From positions 248,001 to 312,000 of the forward strand of contig CANMGT010000002.1 in assembly GCA_947497495.1 (NCBI GenBank): 64,000 nt of DNA, read 5' to 3'. Shown here one piece after another: positions 44,771 to 57,903 of this stretch (within the stretch, counting starts at the first letter, position 1; each line of letters begins with the position of its first letter). The stretch is from an uncultured Lentibacter sp. GTDB taxonomy: Bacteria; Pseudomonadota; Alphaproteobacteria; Rhodobacterales; Rhodobacteraceae. The position numbers were made by a program, and so were the translations under genes. The notes below the pieces were generated by a model that worked only from the letters and a program-made list of their open reading frames with translations, did no database searches and was not told the DNA's origin.

Positions 44771-45693
44771 TATTCACGACACGCTTCGCGCCTAGCCCGA
44801 CGGGGCCGCTGCACTTGGGCCATGCCTATTCGGCGCTGCTGGGCTATGATATGGCCTTGGCTGAAGGCGGCACATTTCACCTGCGGATTGATGATTTGGA
44901 CCAGTCCCGTTGTCGCCCCGCGTGGGAAGCGCAGATAGCAGATGATCTGGCTTGGTTGGGCCTGAACTGGCCCAGACCAGTGCGCCGCGAATCCGAGCAC
45001 CATACTGCCTACGACTCTGCCCTCGACAGGCTCTGGAACATGGGCCTCCTCTACCCCTGCACCTGTTCGCGCCGTGACATCCGCGAGGCCGCCAGTGCCC
45101 CACAGGAAGGCGCCCCTCTGACAGGACCAGACGGCATCATCTACCCCGGCACGTGCCCTCACATGGGCTTCAACATGTGGCCAAGAGATGAACCTCGCCC
45201 AAAAAACACCACTCTGCGCCTTGATACGGAGGCATTGACCAACCCGCGCTTTGACAAGGTTTTCGAGCTGGATGAGTTCATTCCGACCGAGACCGTCCAA
45301 GACACTTACATCAGCTTTGAAGAAACAGGCGAAGGCCCCGAAGGCGAGAGCGGCCTGATCAAATTCACCCTGCAAGATCTGGTCACCCAAGTCGGCGATG
45401 TTGTGATTGCACGCAACAACGGCGACGCTGCGTATCACCTCGCCGTTGTCATCGACGATGCGGCTCAAGGCATCACCGACGTTGTGCGCGGAGAAGACCT
45501 GTTCACCGCGACCTACATCCATGTGGTGTTGCAACGCCTGCTTGGGCTGCCAACACCGCGCTACCACCATCACCGCCTCATTCGCGACGACGCAGGCAAA
45601 CGCCTGGCCAAACGCGATGACGCCCGCGCCATTGCGACCTACCGCGCCGAGGGCAAAACCCCCGCCGATATTCGGGCTATGGTCGGGCTATGA
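44767..45693 (+). CDS. gluQ: tRNA glutamyl-Q(34) synthetase
   Basis: Paralogue of glutamyl-tRNA synthetase that attaches glutamate to queuosine in tRNA-Asp. 308 residues from a GTG. HIGH-like motif in RFAPSPTGPLHLGHAYSAL; KMSKS-like motif AGKRLAKRDDA. Zinc-binding cysteines are visible in YPCTCSRRDI and IYPGTCPH. The anticodon-binding domain is missing, as is typical for this class. Confidence 0.94.
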   Translation: MIFTTRFAPSPTGPLHLGHAYSALLGYDMALAEGGTFHLRIDDLDQSRCRPAWEAQIADDLAWLGLNWPRPVRRESEHHTAYDSALDRLWNMGLLYPCTCSRRDIREAASAPQEGAPLTGPDGIIYPGTCPHMGFNMWPRDEPRPKNTTLRLDTEALTNPRFDKVFELDEFIPTETVQDTYISFEETGEGPEGESGLIKFTLQDLVTQVGDVVIARNNGDAAYHLAVVIDDAAQGITDVVRGEDLFTATYIHVVLQRLLGLPTPRYHHHRLIRDDAGKRLAKRDDARAIATYRAEGKTPADIRAMVGL

Positions 45694-45837
45694 CTGTCTG
45701 AATCTGACTGGCGCACGCTGCGTTACCCCCCGTTAACGGGGTTTCAGAGGCCAAAATCGTATGCACGCGTTCTGCACGGAGGGCAGCATATATAGCTGCA
45801 TACCATAGGCACCGGCTTTCTGGCGTTAACGAAGTCG

Positions 45838-46200
45838 TTAATCTTTCATCGGAGCCATTAACTCTGTCTCAACACCCTCGCTCACAGAGGTGTAAAAACA
45901 CGTCCGCCTATTGGTGTGGCACGCCGCGCCAACCTGCTTGATAATCAGCAAGATACAGTCGCGGTCACAATCGATCCGCATGTCCACAAGTTCTTGAGTG
46001 TGGCCACTGGTCTCACCCTTAATCCAGAATGAGCTTCTTGAACGTGACCAATAGGTTACGCGGCGTGTTTCAAGCGTTTTGGCAACGGCCTCAGCATTCA
46101 TCCAGGCCATCATCAAGACCTCACCCGTCGCCTCATCCTGCGCGATCGCCGGAATAAGCCCCTGGGCATCAAATTTGAGGGTCGCAGGATCAAACCGCAT
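45838..46200 (-). CDS. hisI: Phosphoribosyl-AMP cyclohydrolase
   Basis: Third step of histidine synthesis. 120 residues. Conserved blocks are [56 protein letters not shown], and the second metal-binding part RRTCFYTSV. HisE is not fused, and no other his gene is in the window. Confidence 0.95.
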   Translation of the reverse strand: MRFDPATLKFDAQGLIPAIAQDEATGEVLMMAWMNAEAVAKTLETRRVTYWSRSRSSFWIKGETSGHTQELVDMRIDCDRDCILLIIKQVGAACHTNRRTCFYTSVSEGVETELMAPMKD

Positions 46201-46262
46201 AACTTATCCTTTCCATTGCAGTGTCGCAGCCCTATCTATGCCAAACCTATCAGGAAAACGCC

Positions 46263-46706
46263 ATGAGCAACGAAGCCGATCTGATCAAGCTCTACTCCGC
46301 CCGCATCCTCGCGCTGGCGGCGGATATCCCGCACCTTGAGCGGCTTGAGAACCCTGCTGGCAGCGCACACAAACGCGCGCCGCTTTGCGGCTCGACGGTG
46401 ACTGTCGATATCTGCTGCGAAGACGGCAAAATTACCAAGTTTGGCCAAGACGTTAAGGCCTGTGCGCTTGGGCAGGCCGCCGCCTCTGTCGTGGGCGCAA
46501 ACGTGCTCGGGCAAACACGTGCGACCCTGCTCAAAGCCAAGTCAGAAATGCTCGCGATGCTCAAGGAAAACGGCCCGCCCCCACAGGCACCGTTCGCAGG
46601 CTTAGAAGTTTTACTACCCGCCCGCGAGTATAAAAACCGTCATGCTTCGATCATGCTGTGCCTTGAGGCCACGCTTGAGGCCATGGACACGGCGGGCTGC
46701 GCATAA
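46263..46706 (+). CDS. Iron-sulfur cluster assembly scaffold (IscU/NifU N-terminal-like)
   Basis: 147 residues from the ATG at 46263 (AGGA upstream). The three cysteine positions typical of scaffold proteins are seen in APLCGSTVTVDIC, DVKACALGQAAASVVG and IMLCLEATLEA. It probably serves Fe-S assembly or repair in the cytoplasm. It is divergent from hisI with a 62-bp gap. Confidence 0.82.
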   Translation: MSNEADLIKLYSARILALAADIPHLERLENPAGSAHKRAPLCGSTVTVDICCEDGKITKFGQDVKACALGQAAASVVGANVLGQTRATLLKAKSEMLAMLKENGPPPQAPFAGLEVLLPAREYKNRHASIMLCLEATLEAMDTAGCA

Positions 46707-46736
46707 AAAAACCGCCGCGCTCTTTCGAGGCGGCGG
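46704..46736 (-). terminator. Terminator of the LexA-box small-protein transcript
   Basis: On the minus strand, stem CCGCCGC/GCGGCGG (positions 46730-46736 and 46712-46718) with an 11-nt loop is followed by seven T. It may also act on the rightward scaffold gene. Confidence 0.75.
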
Positions 46737-46756
46737 CAAGTGCGTGTGTCAGGAAC

Positions 46757-46863
46757 AACCTGTGATCAATATCAGGGAAAGATGAGGCAGACCCTATTGA
46801 ATTCGGACAGGCAGGCTTGTCATCAGGCGCAAAGTTTGGGACAGGAGCGCCGGATCACAGGTT
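46757..46863. repeat. 11-bp inverted repeat enclosing 85 nt, possible structured RNA
   Basis: AACCTGTGATC (46757-46767) and GATCACAGGTT (46853-46863) are exact inverted copies. Together with the terminator at 46704-46736 they could close a folded 3' region or independent small RNA. No known RNA family is recognised. Confidence 0.4.
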
Positions 46864-46874
46864 AAACACACGGG

Positions 46875-46910
46875 GCAGAAAACTGTGCAGAAAACTGGAT
46901 AGATAACTGC
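46875..46910 (+). repeat. Three tandem 12-bp units
   Basis: GCAGAAAACTGT (46875), GCAGAAAACTGG (46887) and the diverged ATAGATAACTGC (46899) follow without gaps. They lie just past the stop of the small LexA-box gene. Confidence 0.6.
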
Positions 46911-46918
46911 GAATGAGG

Positions 46919-47041
46919 TTACGTCAGGTTCGGAAGGTGCAGAGCCACCAACATGATTGTCATCAAGGCCACCGCTCCGATCGCGTCAGCGAGCAGTGTT
47001 GAGTGCGAACGGGCGATAACAGCTTTAACATCTTTGATCAT
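46919..47041 (-). CDS. 40-residue single-pass membrane protein, predicted SOS gene
   Basis: Short frame: ATG at 47041, TAA at 46919-46921. The peptide has a polar N-terminus (MIKDVKAVIARSHSTLLADA) and one hydrophobic helix (IGAVALMTIMLVALHL, residues 21-36). The sequence style (RSHSTL...D..GA..LM...VGLHLP) looks familiar from small unannotated Rhodobacterales proteins. A perfect alphaproteobacterial LexA box lies about 70-85 nt upstream, and no other gene could use it. By analogy with Caulobacter SidA, a 29-residue SOS-induced membrane inhibitor of division, a checkpoint role is possible but unproven. Confidence 0.65.
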   Translation of the reverse strand: MIKDVKAVIARSHSTLLADAIGAVALMTIMLVALHLPNLT

Positions 47042-47111
47042 GGTATGGCTCTTGCTCTTGGTTTGTTCTACTTGTTGTCCCTTTGTTCTCATTTCGTAAA
47101 CAAAAAGTAAA

Positions 47112-47136
47112 GAACTATTTTAGAACATTTGCGAAC
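47112..47136 (-). promoter_or_regulatory. LexA (SOS) box
   Basis: GAAC-N7-GAAC at 47112-47126 is, on the minus strand, GTTC-N7-GTTC, the alphaproteobacterial LexA consensus with no mismatch. A third GAAC follows at 47133 with 6-nt spacing. It lies between the end of recG and the 40-residue gene. Confidence 0.75.
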
Positions 47137-47154
47137 AAAATTACCGAAAATCGC

Positions 47155-51483
<4,329 letters not shown>

Positions 51484-51523
51484 CAACTTGAAACACCCTT
51501 TTCAAGGACGACGCGTTTGAGAG

Positions 51524-52240
51524 CTAAGCGCCAATCGCGATTGGAGCATCTTCAAACGTGTTGGGTTGCGGATCACGTAACACATAACCGCGCCCCCAAA
51601 CTGTTTCGATGTAGTTTTCTCCGCCCGTTGCATTGGCGAGTTTTTTGCGCAGTTTGCAGATGAAAACATCAATGATCTTGAGCTCCGGCTCATCCATGCC
51701 GCCGTAAAGGTGGTTGAGAAACATCTCTTTCGTCAGCGTCGTGCCCTTGCGCAGGCTCAGAAGCTCGAGCATCTGGTATTCCTTGCCCGTCAGGTGCACG
51801 GGGCCGCCCCCCGCTTCAACGGTCTTCGCATCAAGGTTCACGTTGATCTTGCCGGTCTTGATCACAGATTGTGAATGCCCTTTAGAGCGCCGGATGATCG
51901 CATGAATACGCGCAACGAGTTCTTCGCGATGGAACGGTTTTGTCAGATAATCATCCGCGCCAAAACCGAAGCCTTTGATTTTGTTGTCTGTGTCGTCAGA
52001 GCCGGACAGGATCAGAATGGGTGTTTCCACTTTAGCAAGCCGCAACTGGCGCAGCACCTCGTGGCCGTTCATGTCTGGCAAGCCAAGGTCAAGCAGGATC
52101 AGATCATAGTCATAGAGCTTGGCAAGGTCGATGCCTTCCTCCCCCATATCCGTCGTGTAGACGTTAAGGTTTGCATGCGTCAGCATCATTTCGATACTCT
52201 TGGATGTCGTCGGGTCGTCTTCAACAAGAAGCACGCGCAT
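51524..52240 (-). CDS. ctrA: Cell-cycle master regulator CtrA
   Basis: OmpR-type response regulator of 238 residues. Receiver domain with Asp 51 ([17 protein letters not shown]) and Lys in [12 protein letters not shown]-terminal winged helix ([51 protein letters not shown]). In Rhodobacterales CtrA controls flagellar motility, chemotaxis and gene transfer agent production rather than being essential. A CtrA-like box lies upstream, suggesting autoregulation. sciP, encoding a CtrA inhibitor, lies just upstream on the same strand. Confidence 0.97.
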   Translation of the reverse strand: MRVLLVEDDPTTSKSIEMMLTHANLNVYTTDMGEEGIDLAKLYDYDLILLDLGLPDMNGHEVLRQLRLAKVETPILILSGSDDTDNKIKGFGFGADDYLTKPFHREELVARIHAIIRRSKGHSQSVIKTGKINVNLDAKTVEAGGGPVHLTGKEYQMLELLSLRKGTTLTKEMFLNHLYGGMDEPELKIIDVFICKLRKKLANATGGENYIETVWGRGYVLRDPQPNTFEDAPIAIGA

Positions 52241-52293
52241 TGGCAGGTCTCCGCAAATTGGCTTTCATTGGACTTAAACGTGAACAATATTAG

Positions 52294-52308
52294 TTAACCA
52301 CACGTTAC
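52294..52308 (-). promoter_or_regulatory. CtrA-type box upstream of ctrA
   Basis: On the minus strand GTAA-CGTGTGG-TTAAC, eight of nine matches to TTAA-N7-TTAAC. It lies 54-68 nt upstream of the ctrA start, fitting autoregulation. Confidence 0.55.
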
Positions 52309-52335
52309 CATAACAAAAAAAACCGGAACAACAAC

Positions 52336-52614
52336 CTATGCGTGTTTAATTTTCTGCAACAATGTGGCCTTTAAGCCTTCATCACCATGGGCGCGCACCG
52401 CGTTGACCCACTCAAAAAATTCCTCATCACTAATGCCATAGGTTTTCATCGCCTCTGCCTGCGTGATCAACCCGTAGAGCACTGCACGCACGACAAGCGC
52501 TTTACGGCTTGCAACCCAGCGTTGCGTTCCGCTTTCAGGCAAATCAGCGCGGGTGATCACCTTTCCATCAGGTAACCGCACAGCCCTTGGCCCATCGACT
52601 TTCTTAAGATACAT
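52336..52614 (-). CDS. sciP: SciP-type CtrA inhibitory protein (DUF1153)
   Basis: 92 residues from the ATG at 52614, with AAGGA about 9 nt upstream; the frame opens further upstream but family sequence starts at MYLKKVDGPRAVRLPDG. Conserved blocks are ITRADLPES, RWVASRKALVVRAVLYGLIT and DEEFFEWVNAVRAHGDEGLK. Caulobacter SciP binds DNA-bound CtrA and blocks transcription activation. Here it lies 95 nt upstream of ctrA, so regulator and inhibitor are adjacent. It is divergent from mnmA. Confidence 0.93.
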   Translation of the reverse strand: MYLKKVDGPRAVRLPDGKVITRADLPESGTQRWVASRKALVVRAVLYGLITQAEAMKTYGISDEEFFEWVNAVRAHGDEGLKATLLQKIKHA

Positions 52615-52733
52615 GACAACCATCCTTCGCGAGACGCCTGCACTTTGCCTCAGGCTCTTTAACGAGGGGTGAAGCCAGCCCTTGAGAATACTTAGGATTT
52701 TCCTATCTTTCTTAAGACTTTCCGGAGAGACAG

Positions 52734-53915
52734 ATGACAACCGCGACCAACACCAATGCGCCAGCCTCGGATGCAACAGCCTTGACGCCTCAAGGCCTGA
52801 ACTCGCTGGGGTTTGCCAAAGCCCCCGCCGACACTCGCGTTGTTGTCGCAATGTCGGGCGGCGTTGATTCGTCCGTAGTTGCGGCCATGCTCGCGGAAGA
52901 AGGCTACGACGTGATCGGCGTCACGCTTCAACTGTACGACCACGGCGCAGCCTTAGCCAAATCCGGCGCTTGCTGCGCGGGCATCGACATCCACGATGCA
53001 CGTCGTGTCGCCGAAGAAATGGGCTTCCCGCACTATGTTCTGGACTATGAGAACATCTTCAAAGACGCGGTCATCGACGAGTTCGCCGACAGCTATCTGG
53101 GCGGCGCAACACCTGTGCCCTGCATTCGCTGCAACGAGCGGGTTAAGTTCAAAGACCTGCTGCAAACCGCGCGCGACCTGGACGCCGACTGCATGGCAAC
53201 AGGCCATTACATCCAACGCAAACAAGGCGATAACGGCGCTGAGCTTCACTCGGCTGCCGACGCAAACCGCGACCAGAGCTACTTCTTGTTCTCCACAACA
53301 CCCGAGCAGCTTGACTACTTGCGCTTCCCGCTCGGCCACTTGCCTTCAAAAGACGCAACCCGTGCGCTGGCGGCGAAATACGGGCTCAAAGTGGCCAACA
53401 AGCCCGACAGCCAAGACATCTGCTTTGTTCCTAATGGCGACTATGCAGCCGTGATCGAAAAGTTGCGCCCCGGCGCGGCCGAACCCGGCGATATCGTCGA
53501 TATGGACGGGAACGTGTTGGGCTCGCATACAGGCGTCATCCACTACACCATCGGTCAGCGCCGTGGCCTCGGCATCGGCGGCTTGGCGGACCCGCTTTAT
53601 GTTGTGAAGCTGGATGTCGACAACAAGCGCGTGGTCGTTGGCCCGAAAGACGCGCTGGCAACACGGGTGATTCCCGTTCAGGAGATCAACTGGTTGGGCG
53701 ATGAGCCGCTTGAAGCTGTGGCGGAACGCCGGATTGGCGTCAAAGTGCGCTCAACCCGCCCACCACGCGAAGCGATTTTGCGCCCCACAGGGCCGACAAC
53801 TGCGGAAGTTGAGCTGCTCAACCCCGAAGAAGGCGTCAGCCCTGGCCAGGCCTGCGTGTTCTACGCACTGGAAGGTAGCCGCATTTTCGGTGGTGGCTGG
53901 ATTGCGAAAGGCTAA
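52734..53915 (+). CDS. mnmA: tRNA-specific 2-thiouridylase MnmA
   Basis: Thiolates U34 of Lys, Glu and Gln tRNAs. 393 residues with a slightly long N-terminus. P-loop [15 protein letters not shown]; catalytic Cys in [13 protein letters not shown] and in [26 protein letters not shown] near the C-terminal domain. GGAGAGAC precedes the ATG. Confidence 0.96.
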   Translation: MTTATNTNAPASDATALTPQGLNSLGFAKAPADTRVVVAMSGGVDSSVVAAMLAEEGYDVIGVTLQLYDHGAALAKSGACCAGIDIHDARRVAEEMGFPHYVLDYENIFKDAVIDEFADSYLGGATPVPCIRCNERVKFKDLLQTARDLDADCMATGHYIQRKQGDNGAELHSAADANRDQSYFLFSTTPEQLDYLRFPLGHLPSKDATRALAAKYGLKVANKPDSQDICFVPNGDYAAVIEKLRPGAAEPGDIVDMDGNVLGSHTGVIHYTIGQRRGLGIGGLADPLYVVKLDVDNKRVVVGPKDALATRVIPVQEINWLGDEPLEAVAERRIGVKVRSTRPPREAILRPTGPTTAEVELLNPEEGVSPGQACVFYALEGSRIFGGGWIAKG

Positions 53916-53918
53916 AGC

Positions 53919-55049
53919 CTAAGCGCTCAGCACAGCCTTGGCGGCGCGCAGCCCCGGGTCTTCGCCGCCGCGGCCAAGCCGCTGCATGGTGATGTCCATC
54001 GCCTCAAGCTGTGCTGTCGGGGCTTCAAGCGCCTGCAAAACCGCAGCAGCCATGGGCGCGGGCTGACAGGCCTTGCCGATAAACTCGGGCACCACGCGCG
54101 TTTTGCTGACGAGGTTTACCAAGGTCACCGTATCAACCAGCATCAAACGCGGCAAAATCAGCCGGCTGAGCCAAGCCATGTCGTAGCCGATCACCATCGG
54201 CGTGCGCGCGGCGGCCAGTTCAAGCGAGACCGTGCCAGAGGCGGCCAAAGCCACGTCAGCCGCCGCAAATGCTGCGCGCTTTTCAGTGGCGTCTTTCGGG
54301 GCCACAAAGTGCGTACCCTCAGGCCAGACATGCTTGGTTTTCTCAAAATAGCCGCGTACCGCTTCGGCCATGACAACGACTGGCACAGTTTCTGGCTTGG
54401 CTTTCAAAACAGCGCGCGTGCTAGCGGCAAACCGCTCAGACAGGCGGCTCACTTCGCCCATGCGCGAGCCGGGCAGCACCAGCATCAGCGGGCGCTCACC
54501 AAGCGCGTGGCGGGCCCGAAAGGCTGCAATGTCAGCCTCTGTTGCCTCAGGCTCGGCGACAACAGGATGGCCGACAAACGCGGCCTCCATGCCCGCGGCC
54601 TGCATCAGCGGCGGCTCAAACGGCAGCAATGTCAGCACCTTGTCAATGAAGCCCGCCATCTTTTGCGCCCGCTTGGGCCGCCAAGCCCAAACAGAGGGCG
54701 CAACATAATGCACGGTTTTAATGTCAGTACGCGCTTTCACGGCCTTGGCGACGCGCTTGCAAAAATCAGGGCTGTCGATTGTGAGAAGCACATCAGGCTT
54801 GGCCGCGACAACTGCCTCGACCATCTCGTTTTTGCGCTTCACCAAGTGGCGGTATTTGGGCAGCACCTCGGAAAGCCCCATGACGCTGAGCTCTTCCATG
54901 GCAAACAGGCTTTCAAGCCCCTGCTCGGCCATGTTTGCGCCGCCAACGCCGACAAAGGCAACATCAGGACATAACGCCTTCAGCCCCGCCATCACCGCAG
55001 CGCCAAGCTTGTCGCCCGAGGCCTCTCCGGCGATGATAAACACAAGCAT
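53919..55049 (-). CDS. lpxB: Lipid-A-disaccharide synthase
   Basis: Joins UDP-diacylglucosamine and lipid X. 376 residues from the ATG at 55049, which overlaps the lpxI stop by one base (TGATG). Blocks: IIAGEASGDKLGAAVM, FVGVGGANMAEQGLESLF, VHYVAPSVWAWRPKRAQKM, LVLPGSRMGEVSRL. Last gene of the lipid A cluster. Confidence 0.95.
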   Translation of the reverse strand: MLVFIIAGEASGDKLGAAVMAGLKALCPDVAFVGVGGANMAEQGLESLFAMEELSVMGLSEVLPKYRHLVKRKNEMVEAVVAAKPDVLLTIDSPDFCKRVAKAVKARTDIKTVHYVAPSVWAWRPKRAQKMAGFIDKVLTLLPFEPPLMQAAGMEAAFVGHPVVAEPEATEADIAAFRARHALGERPLMLVLPGSRMGEVSRLSERFAASTRAVLKAKPETVPVVVMAEAVRGYFEKTKHVWPEGTHFVAPKDATEKRAAFAAADVALAASGTVSLELAAARTPMVIGYDMAWLSRLILPRLMLVDTVTLVNLVSKTRVVPEFIGKACQPAPMAAAVLQALEAPTAQLEAMDITMQRLGRGGEDPGLRAAKAVLSA

Positions 55050-55975
55050 CAGGGCTGCCTCACCCAAAGGAACATGCCCATCGCATCAAGGATGCGCAGC
55101 ACATGCGGCTGGTCAACGACGAGCACCTTGCCAGCTTCTATGACAATGCCGTCAAGGCCAGCTTCAGCGGCTTTCATCGCGGTCGCCGGGCCGATCGTTG
55201 GCATATCAGCGCGCAAATCCTGCTCGGGTTTGGCGGCCTTAAACAAGATCGCGCCCTTTGCGGCCTTGGGCTGCTCGGGGGCAATCTCGGGCTCTGTTTC
55301 AAACCAGTCGCTGACCATGTCGACGGCGTTGTTGAGCGGATCACTGGCCCATTCCACCGCGTTCAAAGCCCAGTCCAGTGGCCCCAGCCCCGCGCTGTGC
55401 GGGACATATTTCTCCGCAAACGTCGCCAGCATCGCGTCGGTTCCCGCAGCGTCTTCGCGCGCCAGAACCTCACCCGCGCGCAAGATACAGGCCTGCCCCA
55501 AGTCAGCCTCGCCCATCGCAGCGATTACACTGTCGCCAAGGCGCGCATCCGCCTCGTGGCGGGCTTCTGGCTTGGCCTTGGTGGGAATACTCAGCTCAAG
55601 CGTCAGGTTGGGCAGCAGCTCGTGAGCCGCGCGGATGGTAAAGCCCGTCTGCTCGAAAATCGCCATCGCTGCGCGCAAAGCGCCATCGTCGCCCTTTTGC
55701 AGCGCCTCCATGAAGATCGGCACCAGCGGCAGGGTCTCGGCGTCAAGCTTGCTTGGGTCAACAGCAGGCCTGTCTATCGCGCCGCAAAAACACACATCAG
55801 TCACGCCGCGCTTGCCAAGCTCCAAAAGCAGGCTGCCAAGCGTTTCGAGCCGAAAGGTGATGTCGGGCGTTACCTGAGGCGCGTTGCCCTCAAGCGCGCA
55901 GATCAACGGGCGAACCTCTTGCGTATCAGCAATGAGCCGTGGCAAAGCCCCTCGCCCGACGATCAACGCCAGCAT
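55049..55975 (-). CDS. lpxI: UDP-2,3-diacylglucosamine pyrophosphatase LpxI
   Basis: Alphaproteobacterial replacement of LpxH; makes lipid X. 308 residues, somewhat longer than the usual 270-280 because of an insert around residues 205-245 (ALNAVEWASDPLNNAVDMVS and a following acidic, Pro-rich stretch). Typical blocks: GRGALPRLIADT, DVCFCGAIDRPA, PTIGPATAMKAAEAGLDGIV. It lies between lpxA and lpxB as in other alphaproteobacteria. Confidence 0.94.
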   Translation of the reverse strand: MLALIVGRGALPRLIADTQEVRPLICALEGNAPQVTPDITFRLETLGSLLLELGKRGVTDVCFCGAIDRPAVDPSKLDAETLPLVPIFMEALQKGDDGALRAAMAIFEQTGFTIRAAHELLPNLTLELSIPTKAKPEARHEADARLGDSVIAAMGEADLGQACILRAGEVLAREDAAGTDAMLATFAEKYVPHSAGLGPLDWALNAVEWASDPLNNAVDMVSDWFETEPEIAPEQPKAAKGAILFKAAKPEQDLRADMPTIGPATAMKAAEAGLDGIVIEAGKVLVVDQPHVLRILDAMGMFLWVRQP

Positions 55976-55977
55976 CC

Positions 55978-56772
55978 CTAGCTCCCCGGCGTGAGGAAAG
56001 ACCGGTCGCTCGCGCCCGTCACAAACTCGACGATCTGCTGCACATAGGCGCTTTCGCTTTCCTCGCCCAGACGGCGCGCGCGCTCCTGAAAGGCTCCGTC
56101 GCCCTGCGCCAGCATCTGGAACGCGGCCCGCAACGCTGTGATGTCGGAACGCGCCACGCCGCGGCGCTTGAGGCCAACCAGGTTAAGCCCGTCCAGCTCG
56201 CCACGCGGGCCCTGCACAAGCCCATGCGGGATGACATCATTGGTGACCATGCTCAACGCGCCAATAATCGCGCCTTGGCCAATGCGCACCCATTGGTGAA
56301 TGCCGCAAAGCCCGCCGATGATCACATCATCCTCAATCACACAGTGCCCCGCGACAGCAGAGTTGTTCACAACAATCACGCGGTCGCCCACCTGCGCATC
56401 ATGCGCGATGTGACAGCCCGCCATAAACAGGCCGTCATCGCCCACGACAGTCACGCCGCCGCCGCCTTGCGTGCCTGTGTTCATCGTCACATGCTCGCGA
56501 ATACGGTTTCGCTTGCCGATCTTGAGAGCAGTTTTCTCGCCCTTGAACTTCAAGTCCTGCGGCACTTCGCCAATCACCGAGAATGGCCAGATAACTGTGC
56601 CCTCGCCAACTTCGGTTTGCCCCGAAATTACGACATGGCTCTTCAGCTCGACAGTATCTTTCAAGACAACGTCAGCCCCAATCACACAGAACGGCCCAAC
56701 TTTGCAGCCTGCCCCGATTACGGCACCCTCTTCGATCACGGCACTCGGGTGAATGTCAGAGGCGCTGCTCAC
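55978..56772 (-). CDS. lpxA: UDP-N-acetylglucosamine acyltransferase
   Basis: First step of lipid A synthesis. 264 residues from a GTG that overlaps the fabZ stop. Hexapeptide left-handed helix repeats ([20 protein letters not shown] and others), catalytic His in [14 protein letters not shown], and helical C-terminus ([17 protein letters not shown]). Confidence 0.96.
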   Translation of the reverse strand: MSSASDIHPSAVIEEGAVIGAGCKVGPFCVIGADVVLKDTVELKSHVVISGQTEVGEGTVIWPFSVIGEVPQDLKFKGEKTALKIGKRNRIREHVTMNTGTQGGGGVTVVGDDGLFMAGCHIAHDAQVGDRVIVVNNSAVAGHCVIEDDVIIGGLCGIHQWVRIGQGAIIGALSMVTNDVIPHGLVQGPRGELDGLNLVGLKRRGVARSDITALRAAFQMLAQGDGAFQERARRLGEESESAYVQQIVEFVTGASDRSFLTPGS

Positions 56773-57230
56773 TTGGGCAAATCCATCATCGCCGTGAACT
56801 CAACTTCACAAGCCATTTCGCCTTCAACCGTCGCAACGCCGCCAAACCGCCAGACTTTGGCACCCGGCTTGCCTCGCAATGTTGTCAGCTGCATTTCAAG
56901 CACATCCCCGGGGATAACCATCCGGCGGAACTTACACTTCTCGATGGCCATGAAATAGACCAGCAGCTCTTTGTCAGCCATATCAAGCGCGACACCAACC
57001 ATAACAGCCGCCGTCTGCGCCATCGCCTCAACGATCGTCACACCCGGCATAATAGGCTTGCCTGGGAAGTGGCCCTGAAAGTGTGGCTCGTTCATCGACA
57101 CGTTCTTGATACCACGCGCAGAACTGGTGCCGTCAATGTCTTCGACACGGTCAACCAAAAGGAACGGATAGCGATGTGGGATAATGCGTTGAATAAGGCC
57201 GATGTCGGCGCGCTGCAGTTGCTCTGTCAT
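56769..57230 (-). CDS. fabZ: (3R)-hydroxyacyl-ACP dehydratase FabZ
   Basis: 153 residues from the ATG at 57230; a start at 57269 is possible. Hotdog fold with catalytic His in [18 protein letters not shown] and Glu in [12 protein letters not shown]-terminal [14 protein letters not shown]. It supplies the hydroxyacyl-ACP used by LpxA and for membrane fatty acids. Confidence 0.95.
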   Translation of the reverse strand: MTEQLQRADIGLIQRIIPHRYPFLLVDRVEDIDGTSSARGIKNVSMNEPHFQGHFPGKPIMPGVTIVEAMAQTAAVMVGVALDMADKELLVYFMAIEKCKFRRMVIPGDVLEMQLTTLRGKPGAKVWRFGGVATVEGEMACEVEFTAMMDLPK

Positions 57231-57302
57231 GGGTAGACGTCCCTCAATTTGTTTCGCCATTCCTATCAACCCTGCGGGCCCAGAACAAGCGTTAGCGCGG
57301 GC

Positions 57303-57902
57303 TTAGTCTTGCGGCTGAGGGGCCTCTGGCCCATCCTGAGGCGTGATCACAGCAGCCCCTTCGCCAGCGCCGATCGCTTCGTCGATCTTGGTCACGGCCG
57401 CATCCGTGATATCAATGGCCCCGTCATTCAGAATGACGCCTCGCAGATCAAGCAAAACAGTCGCCCCGCGCTCGCGCATCAGCGTTGCCAGAACGCCTTG
57501 TGCCGTGCTTAGAAAGCTCTGCAGCGCATTACCGCGTTTTTCGTCAAGTACCCGCAGCTTGGCCAAGCGCTCGCGGCGAATACCCTGAACCTTGAGGTCA
57601 AAAGACTCTGCCAAATCGCGAAACTCTTCGGGGCTCATCGTCTTTCGCACTTCGGTGATCGACTTCTCTTCAGCCTTCAGCTCATCTTCGATGCGGCGGT
57701 TCTCTTCGCTCAGGCTTTTGCCCTCGGCTTCAAGCTCTTCCGTGATCCGTTTGCCAAACAGCGTCTCTGCAAACAGACGGTTCGGATCAATCACCACGAT
57801 GTCAGATTGTGTCGCGCCCAATGTCTGGGACAGCGAAACCGTTGCCCAACTGATGAGGGCAACGGCAAAGGCAAGCGCTTGGTATCGTCGCTTTGAAGCC
57901 AA
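57303..57902 (-). CDS. OmpH/Skp-family periplasmic chaperone
   Basis: About 199 residues from a TTG at 57902 just after the bamA stop; another TTG at 57950 would overlap bamA. Signal peptide (YQALAFAVALISWATVSLS), then a coiled-coil region typical of Skp (ITEELEAEGKSLSEENRRIE; KAEEKSITEVRKTMSPEEF). It should hold unfolded outer membrane proteins for BamA. The acidic Pro/Gln-rich tail is unusual but harmless. Confidence 0.85.
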   Translation of the reverse strand: MASKRRYQALAFAVALISWATVSLSQTLGATQSDIVVIDPNRLFAETLFGKRITEELEAEGKSLSEENRRIEDELKAEEKSITEVRKTMSPEEFRDLAESFDLKVQGIRRERLAKLRVLDEKRGNALQSFLSTAQGVLATLMRERGATVLLDLRGVILNDGAIDITDAAVTKIDEAIGAGEGAAVITPQDGPEAPQPQD

Positions 57903-57903
57903 C

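Noticed and set aside
45728..45741. CCCCG-TTAA-CGGGG palindrome after gluQ as a terminator
   Set aside because: Stem of only 5 bp with a poor T-tail; possible but too weak to list.
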